Made by a program: the position numbers and the translations under genes. DNA of 64,000 bases from positions 77,001 to 141,000 of the forward strand of contig JAMJFZ010001816.1 of the NCBI GenBank assembly GCA_026225945.1, in the 5' to 3' direction. Under the pieces are notes generated by a model. That model was given only the letters and a program-made list of their open reading frames with translations. It was not told the origin of the DNA and did no database searches. This document shows positions 1 to 12,370 of the stretch, in pieces. This DNA is from Cricetomys ansorgei (Eukaryota; Chordata; Mammalia; Rodentia; Nesomyidae). Positions within the stretch are counted from its first letter, which is position 1; each line of letters begins with the position of its first letter.

Positions 1-751
1 GTAAAACAGTGAGGTAACCCAGTGTTGAGTGAGGTAAACCAGACCTAGAAAGACTAATGATACATGTTGTCTCTTATATGTGTTCCCTAATTCCAGATCC
101 TCCAATGTGAGTATGCAACACAAAGTATCTACAGAAACCAGTAAATTATGTGGGAACCATGGGTGTGGATGGAACAGGACTGGCTTGGGAGTGGAATACC
201 AGGATACAGGTGATATGAAGTAATAAACATAAAAATGGGTGGGGAGATCATATTTGAGAGGATAGGGGGAAGCCAATATAGAAGAAGGAGGTACAAGGGT
301 CAGTATATCTTTCCTATTCATAAAATTAAGAAGTTTCTTTCAGATTCCAAAAAAAGAAATCAAAAATGTCTTGAGAAAAGAATGAAGTTCTATTCAAGGC
401 AACATGCATGAGGTGTAATCCCAGTTCATTGATAATTTAATATATTTTAATATAAACATACATACTGAAAAATTTATTAACTCTAAGTCAGCAACTGCAT
501 TAGTTTGTTTTTGTTTTTTTTGTGATTCTGTTCTTAAACACTGGCCTTAACTAACTTGGGTGAGGAATTGATCTATTTAAACAGAAGTAAATGGAAGAAA
601 GGAAGGAAGGAAACATAAAAAGAAGCCTAGGCTAGAACTCAAGGCAGGAAGCTAGAAGTTGGGACTAAGAGACCAAAAAGGAAAGATGCTTACTGGCTTG
701 CTCTCCATGGTCTGCTCAAATTAATTTCTTATATGACCCACGAACAGAGCC
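1..751. other. Intergenic, nothing recognised
   Basis: AT-rich sequence with no convincing ORF. A short GGAA-rich run is present at about 594-612. No named repeat could be assigned. Confidence 0.5.
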
Positions 752-895
752 TACATTAGGATTTCTATTGCAGTGAAGAGACACCATGACAATGGCAACT
801 CTTATAAAGAAAAAGAAAATTAATCAAAGCTGTTTTAGAGTTCAGTCCATTATTGTCATAGCAGGAAGTATGGCTATAGAGGAATGATTAATCTC
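752..895 (-). mobile_element. MaLR (ORR1-like) LTR fragment
   Basis: It starts with the reverse complement of a MaLR LTR 3' end (GGATTTCTATTGCAGTGAAG, then ACACCATGAC) and continues with CAGTCCATTATTGTCATAGC. Only one end of the LTR is kept. It abuts the GTCAGT-rich repeat copy that follows. Confidence 0.6.
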
Positions 896-929
896 TTAAT
901 CTGGCAACAAGGCTGCTCTAGGGAAGAAA

Positions 930-1725
930 GAATGTTGGTACACACCTTTAATCCCAGTATTCAGAAGGCAGTGATGATGCATACCTTTCATTCCAGAATT
1001 AGGGAGACAGGAAGCAGAGCTCAGAAGTAGTTAGTGTCAGACAGGAAGTAATGTTTGAGATGAGTCAAAATAAAAGGCAGACAAAGTGACAAATCAAAGG
1101 AAGAATTAGCAGAATGAGGACACGTCCAACCCTCATGATATAAAAGCAGGCTCTCAGCTCAAGAGAGAGTTAGAGAGGCAGTATAGAGGATAAAAGACAC
1201 AGGGAGGACAAGACACAAAGACAATAAAGTAGTTTGACTGATGATAAGAGAATCAGAGAGGCTGTCTGGATCAATCTAAGGCAGTATGATGCAAGTAGTC
1301 TGAGGAGTCTGAGGCAGAGACACAAAGGCATTTCAAAAAATGTCAGTATTAGACAGAGTGAGTCAAGTTTGCAGCTGAGCAGATCATTTCAGTCAGGGAA
1401 GTTGCTGGAGTCAGCCAGAGTGTGTCAAAATCAAAAGAGTTCAATCAGAAGCAGTAAGCCAACTCAGAAGTTCAGTTTGAACCAGTCATCTTGGCACAAG
1501 AACAGTTAGTGAGATGAACCACAAGAGTCAAGAGTACAGAAGGAGCTAGTCACAGTGGTTCAGTCAGCAGTGAGTCTTCTAGGTTTAAAAGTTCTAGATT
1601 GTTCTGAGGCTGTGGCTTCTATCCTAGATTTAGGATTAGATTGTATGGAGGCCAAAATGCTTCAGGACTCCAGGACTAGACTATGATTGAATTAGATAAA
1701 GAAACCACTTTTTGCTCCAAACAAT
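930..1725 (+). repeat. GTCAGT-rich interspersed repeat, copy A
   Basis: A roughly 0.8 kb purine-rich segment that aligns by eye with the copies at 25.2 and 29 kb. Shared blocks in order are GGTACACACCTTTAATCCCAG (B1-like head), GTGTCAGACAGGAAGT, GATGAGTCA, GCAGGCTCTCAGCTCA, AGAAGGAGCTAGTCA, TCTAGATTGT and GGACTCCAGGACTAG. Two perfect TGAGTCA motifs occur at 1061-1067 and 1359-1365. The 91-codon ORF inside it is low-complexity and not conserved between copies, so I do not call it a gene. The family may be a rodent medium-reiterated (RMER-type) repeat; I could not confirm the name. Confidence 0.75.
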
Positions 1726-3085
1726 GTCCTGTGCCCATCCCTTACCCATCATTAATTAAAAATATGCTACAGAAACATGACCATAGGCTAATCTTATTTA
1801 GGCAATTCCTCAGATGACATTCTATACTCCCATGTTACTCTAATTTACATCAGGTTGAAAAAAAAAAAAAAAAACAGTGCAGCAACCTTCGACTCAAGTG
1901 CTTTGGGCCTATGAACAATGACATTGTCGATTTCAGAGGATCTAGATGCCACTCAGCTATAACAACATCATTTCAAGAGGATCTAGAGTGTCTCTCAGCT
2001 ATGACAGTGACATTGAGAAGCTGCAGTTGACTGAACTTGGAGTCATGTGTGGTAGAAGCCTCATGACAGAAGGAATGGGATGTATAGGACTGATAACAGC
2101 AGCAAAACACATCAGTAACCACAGTAATCATGACAGCTGTCATGGCAACAGGAAATAGGCAAAATTTTCGGAGAAGAGCCAGGAGAGAAATAAAAGGATC
2201 AACTGAAATTAAGAGATGGTAGGGTGAACTCAAGCAAACTAAGGAAGATTGAATGCTGTATAATGCCTGAAAAGACAAGACGCAGACTCAGGTTTCAGAA
2301 AGATCCAGGGAAGTAAGGCTTGATAGACAAAGGGTCTCCGGAATCTTAATCCCAGTCCTGTGGTCTGTGACACTATGTGGTGAAGAAATGGGCCATTCAT
2401 ATTACCAGGCAAACATAAAGGCTGTACCACATCATTGAACCAATAATAATAAGTGTCTCCAAATCTGAGGCCAGGGAGCTAGTTCTGAAAGTGGAATGCT
2501 TCAGTGCTGCTTGTGGCTCCTCAAATGCTACAAATGCCAAGGAAAAGCACTGGAAGAGCTACCTTTGCTTACCTAGTTTCTACCTGAGTAGGACAAAGGG
2601 ACTCAGGCAGCTAAGTGGTAACTGATTGACTGAAGTTTGTACAGAGTATTTATTTTCCTCATTTATTTTCTATTCTCTATTTTAGGTAAGTGGCCATTTA
2701 GAGACTCATTTGTGTTTGTATTGATACAGCTTTAAATGTCTGGCTTATCCAGCTTCATCTTCAAAAATTAATGTTCAGAGCACTGATTGTGCACCTTAGC
2801 CCTTATTTCAGACATACCAAATGCATTTGTTTGGTATATCAAGTGATGTTAGTTATACTTCCTTAAAATCATTACCTTTTAACTTACCCATAATGAAAAG
2901 CTACATTATTATGACTGATAATAAAGTATGTAATACATATTTAAAAAACAAATAATGAATTGATATTAAATTAATATAATAGACTTAAAATTGAGATGTT
3001 AGGAGAGTTCACTGGTCAAGTTCTTGCCTAGTATGTTTAAGGGCCTATATTTGTCCCCAGAATCATATACCCACACCCCCCAACA
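1726..3085. other. Intergenic, no gene seen
   Basis: Mixed AT-rich sequence with a poly-A run at 1858-1874 and a short partial duplication (the GAGGATCTAGA block at about 1936 recurs at about 1977). No ORF is supported by family recognition or composition. Confidence 0.5.
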
Positions 3086-3334
3086 CACACAAAATTTCCA
3101 GTTGAATCACTAGATATAATATTTAGATATAATATTTAGTTACTTTGTACCTAAGTTTCAGTGGTTTTCTTTCCCAATCGAATTTTCCCAAAAGAAATAT
3201 TGGACATCTTAATCACACAAAATTTCCAACTGAATCACTAGATATAACATTTAAACACATTTATTTTGTAACTAAGTTTCAGTGCTTTTCTTTCCCAATC
3301 GAATTTTCCCAAAAGAAATATTGGACATTTTAAT
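3086..3334. repeat. Tandem duplication, about 128 bp unit, two copies
   Basis: Two adjacent copies begin with CACACAAAATTTCCA at 3086 and 3214 and end with AAAAGAAATATTGGACAT. Their order of blocks is identical. The first unit has an extra short internal repeat (AGATATAATATTT twice at 3112-3137). The match is high enough to indicate a fairly recent local duplication. Confidence 0.9.
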
Positions 3335-4542
3335 AGTAACATTTAATTTAACCTTTCTTATGAGGGATTTTTGTGAGATATCCAAAAACATATAGTCAAA
3401 GATGTCTAGATGTCTTAAGTTCACTTTTGTTTTTAATGAATGAATAGCCTTAAGAATGGATATGTGGGAATTAGGAAAAACAAGATATGAGGTGCAAGGA
3501 AGGATATAGCTTATTGAAAGACTTGCAAAAATATAGCAAGATCTATGACTTAGCTCACTGTGACACCCAATGAGCTACTAAATAAATTAGTGTGTCAACA
3601 ATGTTAGTCACATGAAGGAGTTGACTTCTCTTTCTTTTTAAAGTAATAGGTTTTCTTTTTCATTCCTCATTTTCCCTTGGCTTCAGATACATTTTTGGGT
3701 TATGTTCTGGGAAATTCTTTGTTAAAGCCACATTGTAATGAACACAATCAGGTAACTTTTTAACCAAAGTTACTGCAATAAGGAAGATAGACTGATGTCA
3801 GCTGGACTAAAACAAAGCTATAGGAAGTGTTTAAGCCCTTTAGAGAGCAGTGGGAAAAAGCCAGGGCAAGGACATTCTCGTGGGAAAAAGGTCAATCGTG
3901 AAATATATTCAGTGTATTGGACTTTTTTCTTTATTTGGCAATGATTTTCTCTGCTAAGCCATTTCTGTATCTCAGTGCCCACAAAATAAGGTCTCTATCC
4001 AACATAAATAAAGATTTATGTTGCCTTTACAGAGGCATCGAAGGTATTTGTAATGACAGGGTTTCAATTGAAATGTTCAAAAATGGGCAGTGAAGGACAC
4101 ACAGTCAGAAATAAATCTCTGTAGATTGTGCTTAACATAAGAACGTTAAGATACTGTTGATCATGTAGTAATAACAGAGAGAAACCCAGGTGATTCAGCC
4201 TTCATTCATTCTTTGTTCTTTTTACATCTGCAAGTATAGTCTTGTCTCTGAGGGTGTGCTCTATACTCTGGGATTAACAGAATAGTAAATTGAATATACT
4301 GTAGGTCTATGAGAACTTTGTACAGGAGAATTCCACATAAGTGTTGAATCTCTATGGGAACTGTGAGTATCATACATCATTCTCAGCTGAATATAATCCT
4401 GACCATTCATACTTATTTATGGAACTGGAATTTGTCAAAATAATTGAAAAATACAATCTTTGACCTTCACGAAGTCTTCTGTGTTTGATTTTGAAATTCA
4501 CATATTTGCTAAATTCTATGCTAATTTATGTTTTACATAGCA
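3335..4542. other. Intergenic, no gene seen
   Basis: AT-rich sequence without recognisable repeats or ORFs. Confidence 0.5.
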
Positions 4543-4945
4543 CTTGTGTTGATTAGCTTAAATCAACTTGACACAAGCTGAAGTCATTTGGGAACAGAAA
4601 CTTCACTTGAGATAATATCCGCATCAGATTGGCTTATGGGCAATTCTTTGGTACTTAATCAATGTTCTTAATTAATGATTTATGTGGGATGCTTAGCCCT
4701 CTGTGGGTGGTGCCTCCCCTGGGCAGGTGGTCCTATGATGTTATAAGAAAGCAGCCTTAACAAGCCTTGAGGAGTAAGCCAGTAGATAGTACTCTCCCAT
4801 GGTTTCTGCATCATTTCCTTCCTTCAGATTTCTGCCTCAACTTCCCTGGAAAATGGACTATCAGCTTCAAGATGAAATAAACTTGTTATTTTTAGTCACG
4901 GCGTTTTATCACAGCAATATAAAACTCCAAGGCAGCACTTTCCAA
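4543..4945 (+). mobile_element. MaLR (ORR1-like) solo LTR
   Basis: It starts TGTGTTGATTAGC, continues AACTTGACACAAGCTGAAGT, and has the family's typical order: AATTAATGAT, GGGTGGTGCC, a TATAAGAAAGCAG promoter-like box at about 4742, the TCTGCATCA block and a polyadenylation hexamer in GAAATAAAC at about 4874. It is a non-coding retroviral-type LTR of the MaLR group. Diverged, with no internal region seen. Confidence 0.75.
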
Positions 4946-5879
4946 CCTAATTCAATGATGGTCTCACATAAGTGTAATCTGAACCTCATAAAAAACAATA
5001 CAGTAATTGCCATATAATTTGTACACAATAACAATTGCTTTAAAAATTATTTTTAATACTATTTGAGGATAGTTCAAAAATATAAGGAATTTCTTACACA
5101 TAATCTGATTTTGCAAGTGTGAGACCACACCAGAGAACATGGAGTTTTGTGACTGTTATGATCTTTGCCTTATATCATTCTAAATGAAGAAACCAAAGCA
5201 TAATATTTAACTTTGTGTAATAGAGAAAATTTCTCTTGGGAGTCAATTTGACTATTAATTAAATTGGGAAAATACATATTAAAGAAGGAAGTTATACCTG
5301 GGAATTGCTTTATAAGAAAGCTATTGTTCCAAATAATTTTAGCTAATTCAGAACCTCAAGTTTAAAAATAATGAGCACTGAAGCTCATGCAAAAGGGAAA
5401 TTTTCTCATTTGTCTTGTAGGCATTGTATCACATCTTTTATAAGCAAGATAAATAATGCGAAACTTGGTTAAGAAATTTGGTTCACAATAAATATTAAAC
5501 AACAGTGTTATATTGATGATAACATTTTTGTGAGCACAGCATTTGAATTTTTGATTCAAGGAAACTATTAGCTTCAGGCTTTAATGGAGTATTGATTGCA
5601 TATGAGGATTCTAAATTACAATAAAGTGATCTTCACAAATGAAAAACTGCACAAAACGGAGATCCTAATTAACACAGATATTTATTACCATCACAAATAA
5701 GTGCTGTTGCTGTAATTTTGGGGAACTATACCTGAATAACTAACGTTGAATGTGATCATTAGTCATTGACTGATACAACTAGGCTCACTGCAGTTGATTC
5801 CAAGGATGTCTTCTAGGGCATGTCTTACATGGCTAATTGCCCTGTGTTAAACAATGCAATTTAATAGAAAAAATAAACA
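4946..5879. other. Intergenic, no gene seen
   Basis: AT-rich DNA with no repeat or gene recognised. Confidence 0.5.
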
Positions 5880-6003
5880 TACACCAAACATGAAAGTGAA
5901 CAACACCTTAGGACTTGGGTGGTAGAGGCAGGAAAATCAGGAATCCAGGATCAGCCTTAACTACATAGCAAATATAAGATAATTTGGGTTACATGAGACC
6001 CTT
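5880..6003 (+). mobile_element. Diverged B1/B4-type SINE
   Basis: It contains CACCTTAGGACTTGGGTGG, GTAGAGGCAGG, GGATCAGCC and TACATGAGACCC in SINE order. The terminal poly-A is lost. Old copy. Confidence 0.5.
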
Positions 6004-7319
6004 AGGAAATCTTCCTTTAAAATATTGTTTAGGGGGATTTAAAAGACTCTTAAGACAATCACTTTTAGTTTCCTCTCAGAACTTGAAAAGTTCTATTTTT
6101 TCAACCCTATTCCAAAGATACCACACACTCAGATACAGACTTGGACAAATGCAGCTTTAACAATCCTGGAAGCTTCTTTCCTGAGAGCTAGATCGCATAG
6201 TATTTGGAGGTACCATGCAAGATGCTAAAAGAGAAAAGCAATTGACAGTCCTAACAAGATGTAACGCCTATATACCACCTCCTGTGATATTAGTGGCATG
6301 TTTGTCTTGGGAGTGACCAACAAACATTTAATTGCATCCAAGGCCTACTATTCAAAAGGAAGAAATTCAGGCATGGTACTGTAATCTTACTCAGCTCTCC
6401 ATGACTGAAGAGGTCATAGACTCTAGAAGAGAGTCTACTATGGTCACTTTTCTAAACCAATATAATTTCTAATTCTATTCTAAACATTTATCTTCATACC
6501 CACAGATAAGTGTAATTCTCACTCCTCAGCAAACAAGCTTCTTTTGCAGCAAATGGTGATTGTTACAGAGATCTACAACTGGTCAAAATGCAAGGAATTG
6601 ACGTCATCTGACATAACTGTAACACAATCCTACATTACATCTCATGGAGCATTGTGGAAGAAGTGTTAGAAATATTTCAAGAATGAGAAGTCCTCAATTT
6701 CTGTTGAGACATTATAGAAATAATATGTGTTCCTAATGAAAGACCACTCTACACACTGAGATTTTAATAAAGAAAAAATTCTTTAATATTAATAATACTT
6801 GGCCAGCTCTGCGTGCTGTTCAAATAGGAAGCAGTCTAAAAAGGAAGATTTGGTTAACTTATATACAACTTAGGCTTATGCATTCCACATGTGCTGTTGT
6901 CCTTAAATCTCTTTCGGTACATGCCCCAGGTTACACTTTGAACACTTTAAACATAGAAGGAACTGCCAGTCTGGCCACGTGCCTATATGGGAGATTTACC
7001 CAGCAAATGTATCACCAGAATCTGTTTCTTAAGTACAAAATTGTAGTTCTTTTCAAATAGTTTGTTGGTATGTTCAGCTTATCCATCTGAAAAATGTTTG
7101 CATTTCCTGAGAACATTATATGGGATTTAATGGCAGACCAACCCTTAATAATAGTTGTGGCCCTGCAATGCTCCCTTGAGTGGACCCTTAGATTGTAACT
7201 GTGCCTTGATTCTTCCCTCTTGAAGTAAGGATGCGTTTACCTTATTTTTTATTTTACAGCATCCCACAATTATGAGACTGAATTTTAAGAGATTTGGTGT
7301 TTTAAAGGAGACTTTGGAT
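6004..7319. other. Intergenic, no gene seen
   Basis: AT-rich sequence; short ORFs here have no recognisable similarity and are at chance length. Confidence 0.5.
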
Positions 7320-7465
7320 TTTTTTGGGGGGCGGTTAGAAATGGGATTTCTCTAATCGTAACTCTGGCTGTCCTAGAATTCACTCTGTAGACCAGGCTGA
7401 CCTGGAACTCACAGACATCTGCCTGCATTTGCCTCCAGAGTGCCATGACCACCTGGTGACTTTGG
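7320..7465 (-). mobile_element. B1 SINE
   Basis: Reverse-complement B1: CGTAACTCTGGCTGTCC, then ACTCTGTAGACCAGGCTGAC, CTCACAGACATCTGCC and CACCTGGTGAC. The poly-T at 7320 is the tail of the inverted copy. A 7SL-derived rodent SINE. Confidence 0.9.
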
Positions 7466-7621
7466 ATATTTAGAGACTGAATTTTAAAGTGTTTGAATTT
7501 ATAAAGACTGTGAATTTTTTAAAGTCTGAAAAATGTTTTATATTGTTATATTGATGTTAATGTATGATCTTAGAGATGAACAACAAAGGAAGTACAAAGT
7601 TTAATGGTGGTATGTTTGTAT

Positions 7622-8049
7622 TTCAGGCTGATGATTTTATGCCAACTTGACACAAGCTAGAGTTAACTAAAATGAGGAAACCTCAACTGAGACTGCCTAA
7701 AGTCCATCTGTAGAGCATTTTCTTAATTAGTGATCAATGAGAGAGGACCAATTCTATTGTGGATGGTGCCATCCCTGAGCTGGTGGTCCTGGGTTCTGTA
7801 AGAGAACAGACTGAGCAAGCCAAGGGGAGAAAACCAGTAAGACTCATCCATCCATAGCCTCTTCATCAGCTCTTGCCTCCAAGTTCCAGCCCTTTTTGAG
7901 TTTCTATTCTGACTTTTTGCAATGAAGGAATCTAATGCAGAAGTATAAAGAAAATAAACCCTTTCTACCCCAACTTGTGTTTTGGTCATGATATTTTCTC
8001 TACTTTTTTCATTCGTTCGTTCCATCCTCCCTTTCTCTCTCCCTCTCCC

Positions 8050-8080
<31 letters not shown>

Positions 8081-8125
8081 CCTCCCTCTCTCTCTCTCCA
8101 GCAATAGAAACCCTAAAATAGTGTA
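7622..8125 (+). mobile_element. MaLR (ORR1-like) solo LTR with CT expansion
   Basis: It has CCAACTTGACACAAGCTAGA at the 5' end, the AATTAGTGATCAATGAG block, GTGGATGGTGCCATCCCTGA, a polyadenylation hexamer in GAAAATAAACCC and the 3' end AGCAATAGAAACCCTA. A (CT)n tract at 8027-8099 has expanded just before the 3' end, splitting the conserved terminal block. The minus-strand 100-codon ORF over it is an artefact of the LTR. Confidence 0.85.
8027..8099. repeat. (CT)n microsatellite inside LTR
   Basis: Pyrimidine-only tract of CT with CCCT interruptions. Confidence 0.95.
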
Positions 8126-8264
8126 CTACTTGTCTTCCTGTTATATTGGAGGAAGCACACTTTTAGCTAAATTCTACTTTGTGTAATTTAATATTTCCTT
8201 TGTAAGCTTTCAACAAATCCTTTACAGCACCATTTTTTATTGCTTTAAGTTTTGACTGTACCAT

Positions 8265-8700
8265 AGAGATAGTGTCTTCTATATAGGACAGGGAATGAAG
8301 CACTTATGAAAACTCCACAATACGGCTGCCTAAATGATGATAACCAAGCTAACATGCCAGTTTGGATGGGGGTATTTCATAGGGCTCCACTATGATGTAT
8401 TAGCTACACCCAATCAAAGGTTAATGAAATAATTAGTTTTTTCTTGAGAGAAGGCCCCTGATAGGTTATTTAATCCTAAGTAGTCAGCTCTAAACAACAA
8501 AACTCTAAATGGACAAAGAAAGTTGTACATACTAAGAAAAATAGTTGAAGTAGAAGAGGTTTTGAGTGTAAGAGGAGGTACAAGGCAGAAGAAGAATTAG
8601 AATAGGGAGAGGAAAGGAACAGAATGATGAAATTATAGTATTCATGCTTGAAATTATTGAGAATAAAAAGTAATATATTTTTTAATAAAAGAAAGAGAAT
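8265..8700 (+). mobile_element. L1 3' UTR fragment
   Basis: Matches in order the rodent L1 3' end: GTGTCTTCTATATAGGACAG, AAACTCCACAATACGGCTGC, ATGCCAGTTTGGATGGGG and AAGTAGTCAGCTCTAAACA, then an A-rich stretch. It shares these blocks with 24035-24310. Diverged, with no ORF. Confidence 0.65.
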
Positions 8701-11037
8701 AAGATAGGTCTGTGATTCTCTGGTATGTGAATATGTATCTGTCTATCTATCTATTATCTATCCATCTTTTTCTTTTTTCTTTTTTTTTTAACCTATTTGG
8801 GTTTGATACAAAACTGCAATCATTAATTGCAATCATTAATAAACAACCAAAAAGAGATGACTGATAGTGTTTCAAGTGATCAAAAGGTGAGAATATCCAT
8901 CCTAATGGTTCTTATTTTAGGACAAAATTTGAGCCACAGTTAAATATCATTAAAGACTCACATATCCTCTTTGTATGTGTTCAGAGCTATTTCTGAAATT
9001 GATTTTGTATTTTGTGAATCCTTACTATTGGTCATCATCGAAATGTAACCTCTTTCCCAAAAATCCTTTCCATTTGAGGAACACCATCATTTTGTCTGGT
9101 GATCATGCTGTACTCACTAGGGCTTTCTACTACTGTGAATTATATAATGGGACAATTGTTCTTCCTTTGGCATACAGCTTTTTCAGCTAGCAATGCCAGC
9201 TACCAGAAAGCTGAAGGTATGATTTGCAGAGAACATCACTTCACCTTCAGAGTGTACCATCTCTTTTGTACGAGAAAAAGTCAATTCCTGGTAATGATAC
9301 CTTAAGAACTGATTGTTTTTCAGCTTGTTTGTACTTTCATTGTTTCACTATGATTCTCAATGTAAAGCTGATTTGTTTATTCTGTATAACTTATCTGACT
9401 TCTCATGTTATACTTATGGCTATTTTTGTTTTATCTTCTAATGTGGTTATTGTAAACCCTTGATTTTTTATTATTATTATTCCTTGATCTGATGTACAGT
9501 AAGTTATATGGGATAACTTGTTATTTAACATTTAATATTGGGACTAGGAGTAGATTTTAGTTCAAGATATGTCTATCTTTATTCAAGATTTTTGCAAATA
9601 CTTTAGAAATTTTCTAAACTTTCTAAACTTTAATAATGCTTTCACCAAAGATACTTTATGAACTAAGTATCAAAATACATTTAGAGGGTTATAGGGAGCC
9701 GAGGAAGCACTGAGTATCCTGGTGAATGTATATTGTTGACATGGACAAAGCATTGTCAAGAACTCCAAGACCTAGGACTGCAGTTTTCTCCTTCCAGATG
9801 TTTACAAAGAATGCTTGTGTATAGAGATTCCACATAGCTTCCACATAGACTAGCTTCACCCTCCCATTGTGCTTTATATAATAAACACACTGAGGGGCTG
9901 GTTTGCAGAGGCTAGAAAACTCCCAATGCACCCCAAATGTTGCTGTATATGTGTCTGTATATGTTCTTTCTTAATTCCCTGGCCCCCCTTAGCCATGAGG
10001 CCAGGCCCTAGGCTGCTGTTGCCTTGGCAGGGGGGATGTCAAACCAGGATTTAGAATTGGACACTTGAGATACCAGAAATTCATGTTGAAACTTGCATTC
10101 AGGGAGATAAAGAGACCATTCCAAAAGAAATACACATATAATGATAAAGAATTAAAGATAAAGGAAAATGAAAGTTGCTCAACTCTCTTCCTTAGAAGAG
10201 AAGATCTAAAAGAGAAATATTCGAACATTACTAATTTGAAAGGGATTTCCAGGAGAGGTAAAATCTAGAGATAGGAAGTTATGTGTTGGGTACTTTGAAA
10301 GGAATTTTGAAAAACCACAAAGGAGATTTTGTGAAGCTTGGGAAGTAAGGCAAAAGCCACTGTAGCCAAGAGGCATATTCTTGATCTTCTAGGAACAGGC
10401 ATCTAAAAGACGGCCATGCAGGAATGCGGCCATCTGCCCAGCTGTGTGGGCTGGAAAAGATTTCTGTCGAGTTGCCCCTTTAATGTGCCTTGCATTGGGG
10501 ATCCCTACCCAAAGTGCCAAATGTGGGAGAAAACCCAGATACAGCTAAGACAGTCACTTTACCATGGCAGCTGCTTGTGACTGGCAAGGCAGATGGGAAA
10601 GCAGGGGTGCTGCTTGAAATAGCCTGGCTCTTAAAGGGAGCCATGATAGAGGAGCTTAGCCAGAGGGAAATATCTTGACAGCTTTAGAAGTTACTAGGCT
10701 TTTGAACAACTTGTCTTAAAGAATCCAGCAGCTTTTCTGAAAAAAAAAAAGTTAACTGAAAGTTAAAAACAATATACCCAGACTTCTAAACTTTGAATGG
10801 CTGAGCTCTTACAATATATTATTGGGTCTTACAAATGAACCCATGGCATACAAAGTGCTCACAAAACAATTAGCATTTGAAAATACTACAAGACTGAATA
10901 AAAATAAATAAATAAATTGAGTTCTTCTAAATGTTTCAAATGCTTAAATTTATAAAAACTCCACCTTCATAGTTCTAGAGATAGCCATGGGGAAAATATC
11001 CCACAACAGGTTAAAATACAGTGATAATTATACATGT
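8701..11037. other. Intergenic with one less AT-rich block
   Basis: It contains a (TCTA)n run at about 8738-8765. From about 10330 to 10680 there is a less AT-rich segment (GGCCATCTGCCCAGCTGTGTG and neighbours) that resembles a degraded ERV or LTR but that I cannot name. The rest is AT-rich. No gene is supported. Confidence 0.5.
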
Positions 11038-11400
11038 GGAAGTTGAGAATTTCTCCCCCTTTTTTTTTTTTAAATTATTGTTTCATACATCTGTGGGTCT
11101 TTCAACAGTAGCCTGTCAACTGTATAGAATGCCTGAATTGTGAGTGATTTTGTATTGAGCACAACAGATTTTAGGAGTAGTGCTTGAATATGAGGGAGTA
11201 TTAAACTGTTTGTCATTATTTGCCCTCCACAATGCCCAGAGACTGAAAATACTCCCTCATATACAAACACTACCCCTTAAAACTTTTGTGCTCAATATAA
11301 AATCACTCACAACTCAGGCATTCTATACAGTTCATATTGGCAGGCTACTCACAGATGTATCAAACAACAATTAAAAAACAATGGAGAAATTCTTGACTTC
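11038..11400. repeat. Long inverted repeat (hairpin-forming), arms about 160 bp
   Basis: The left arm (11038-11202) reappears as its reverse complement in the right arm (about 11250-11400). Paired blocks include AGAATTTCTCC, ATACATCTGTG, TGTATAGAATGCCTGA, TGTGAGTGATTTT, TATTGAGCACAA and TATGAGGGAGTATT. The loop is about 45 bp. The arms differ mainly by point changes and a poly-T tract in the left arm. Short ORFs read from each strand give mirrored peptides for the same reason. It is either a palindromic MITE-like element or two inverted insertions; I do not recognise the family. Confidence 0.85.
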
Positions 11401-11465
11401 TCCCCATTCTCTAAACAAGATCTATCTACATAAAATAAAAAAATAAAGAGGAATCAAGGAAAGAA

Positions 11466-11496
<31 letters not shown>

Positions 11497-12370
11497 AGGG
11501 AGAAAGAAAGAAGAAAGAATAAATGAAGGAAGGAAAAGATGTCTTATGGAAGATGAAAGGCAAAAAGAATGGAACCTTAACATGTTAATGGATCAATCTA
11601 ATGACCAGAAAATGGCTTGGTCCATCCCACATGGAATGCACCTTCCATGATGGTATGGAACAGCCATATTGGGCCTAGCAGAAGAACCTGATCCAGGTAT
11701 GGACAAGCCTGGGATTGGAAAATAACCCACCTGTACAGCATAAACAATTCTATGCTGGACAAATGACAAATTTATTTCAAGTATTTTGACATGGGGTACT
11801 TCTCATCATGAGATTCATGGAGGATAAAAAATCTTATTTTCCTTTACATATTTATGATTTAGCACTGTTCAAGGTAGAAAAATAAATGTGTATTTAATGG
11901 AAAATGAATAAATGAAAGCCAAATAGAATCAGCAAATGGTTATATAATTTACAATCCTATAAATATATTCCTATGATATATTGAATGAACATTTTTCTAT
12001 TATATACTCAAATATGAGTATCTTATGTGAATTTTGCTTATGAATTTGTCTTATGAAATATGTTATACATGATGCTAGATTCTTGGGCTAATAACTCAGC
12101 ACAATATTGCCGACAAATTTCTGTGCTCATTTTAGTGACTTCATAACTTCTCATAATATAAATTTAAGTTTATTGAATTAGTCATCTATGAAAATATTAT
12201 TTTCAACTTTTACATTAGTAACATTAAAGACAAAAGAAATAATGGCAAGAAATGGAGAAGAAAGTGTAAGCACAAACAGCATTTGCAAATCCAACATAGG
12301 ACTTCAAAATTGTTAACAAAAATTAAACCTTTATCTTTTTTTTAGAAATTAACTTGGTGCATACTTTAAT
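11401..12370. other. Intergenic with GA-rich repeat
   Basis: A GA/GAAA-rich simple repeat lies at 11458-11530. The remainder is AT-rich and unassigned. Confidence 0.5.

Noticed and set aside
1234..1509. 91-codon Ser/Gln-rich ORF
   Set aside because: Part of the GTCAGT-rich repeat; the frame is not preserved in the other copies.
4543..5017. 72-codon ORF at 4799-5017 as a gene
   Set aside because: It begins inside a MaLR LTR and has no recognisable similarity.
11070..11374. Two similar short peptides encoded on opposite strands
   Set aside because: A consequence of the inverted repeat at this site, not of homologous genes.
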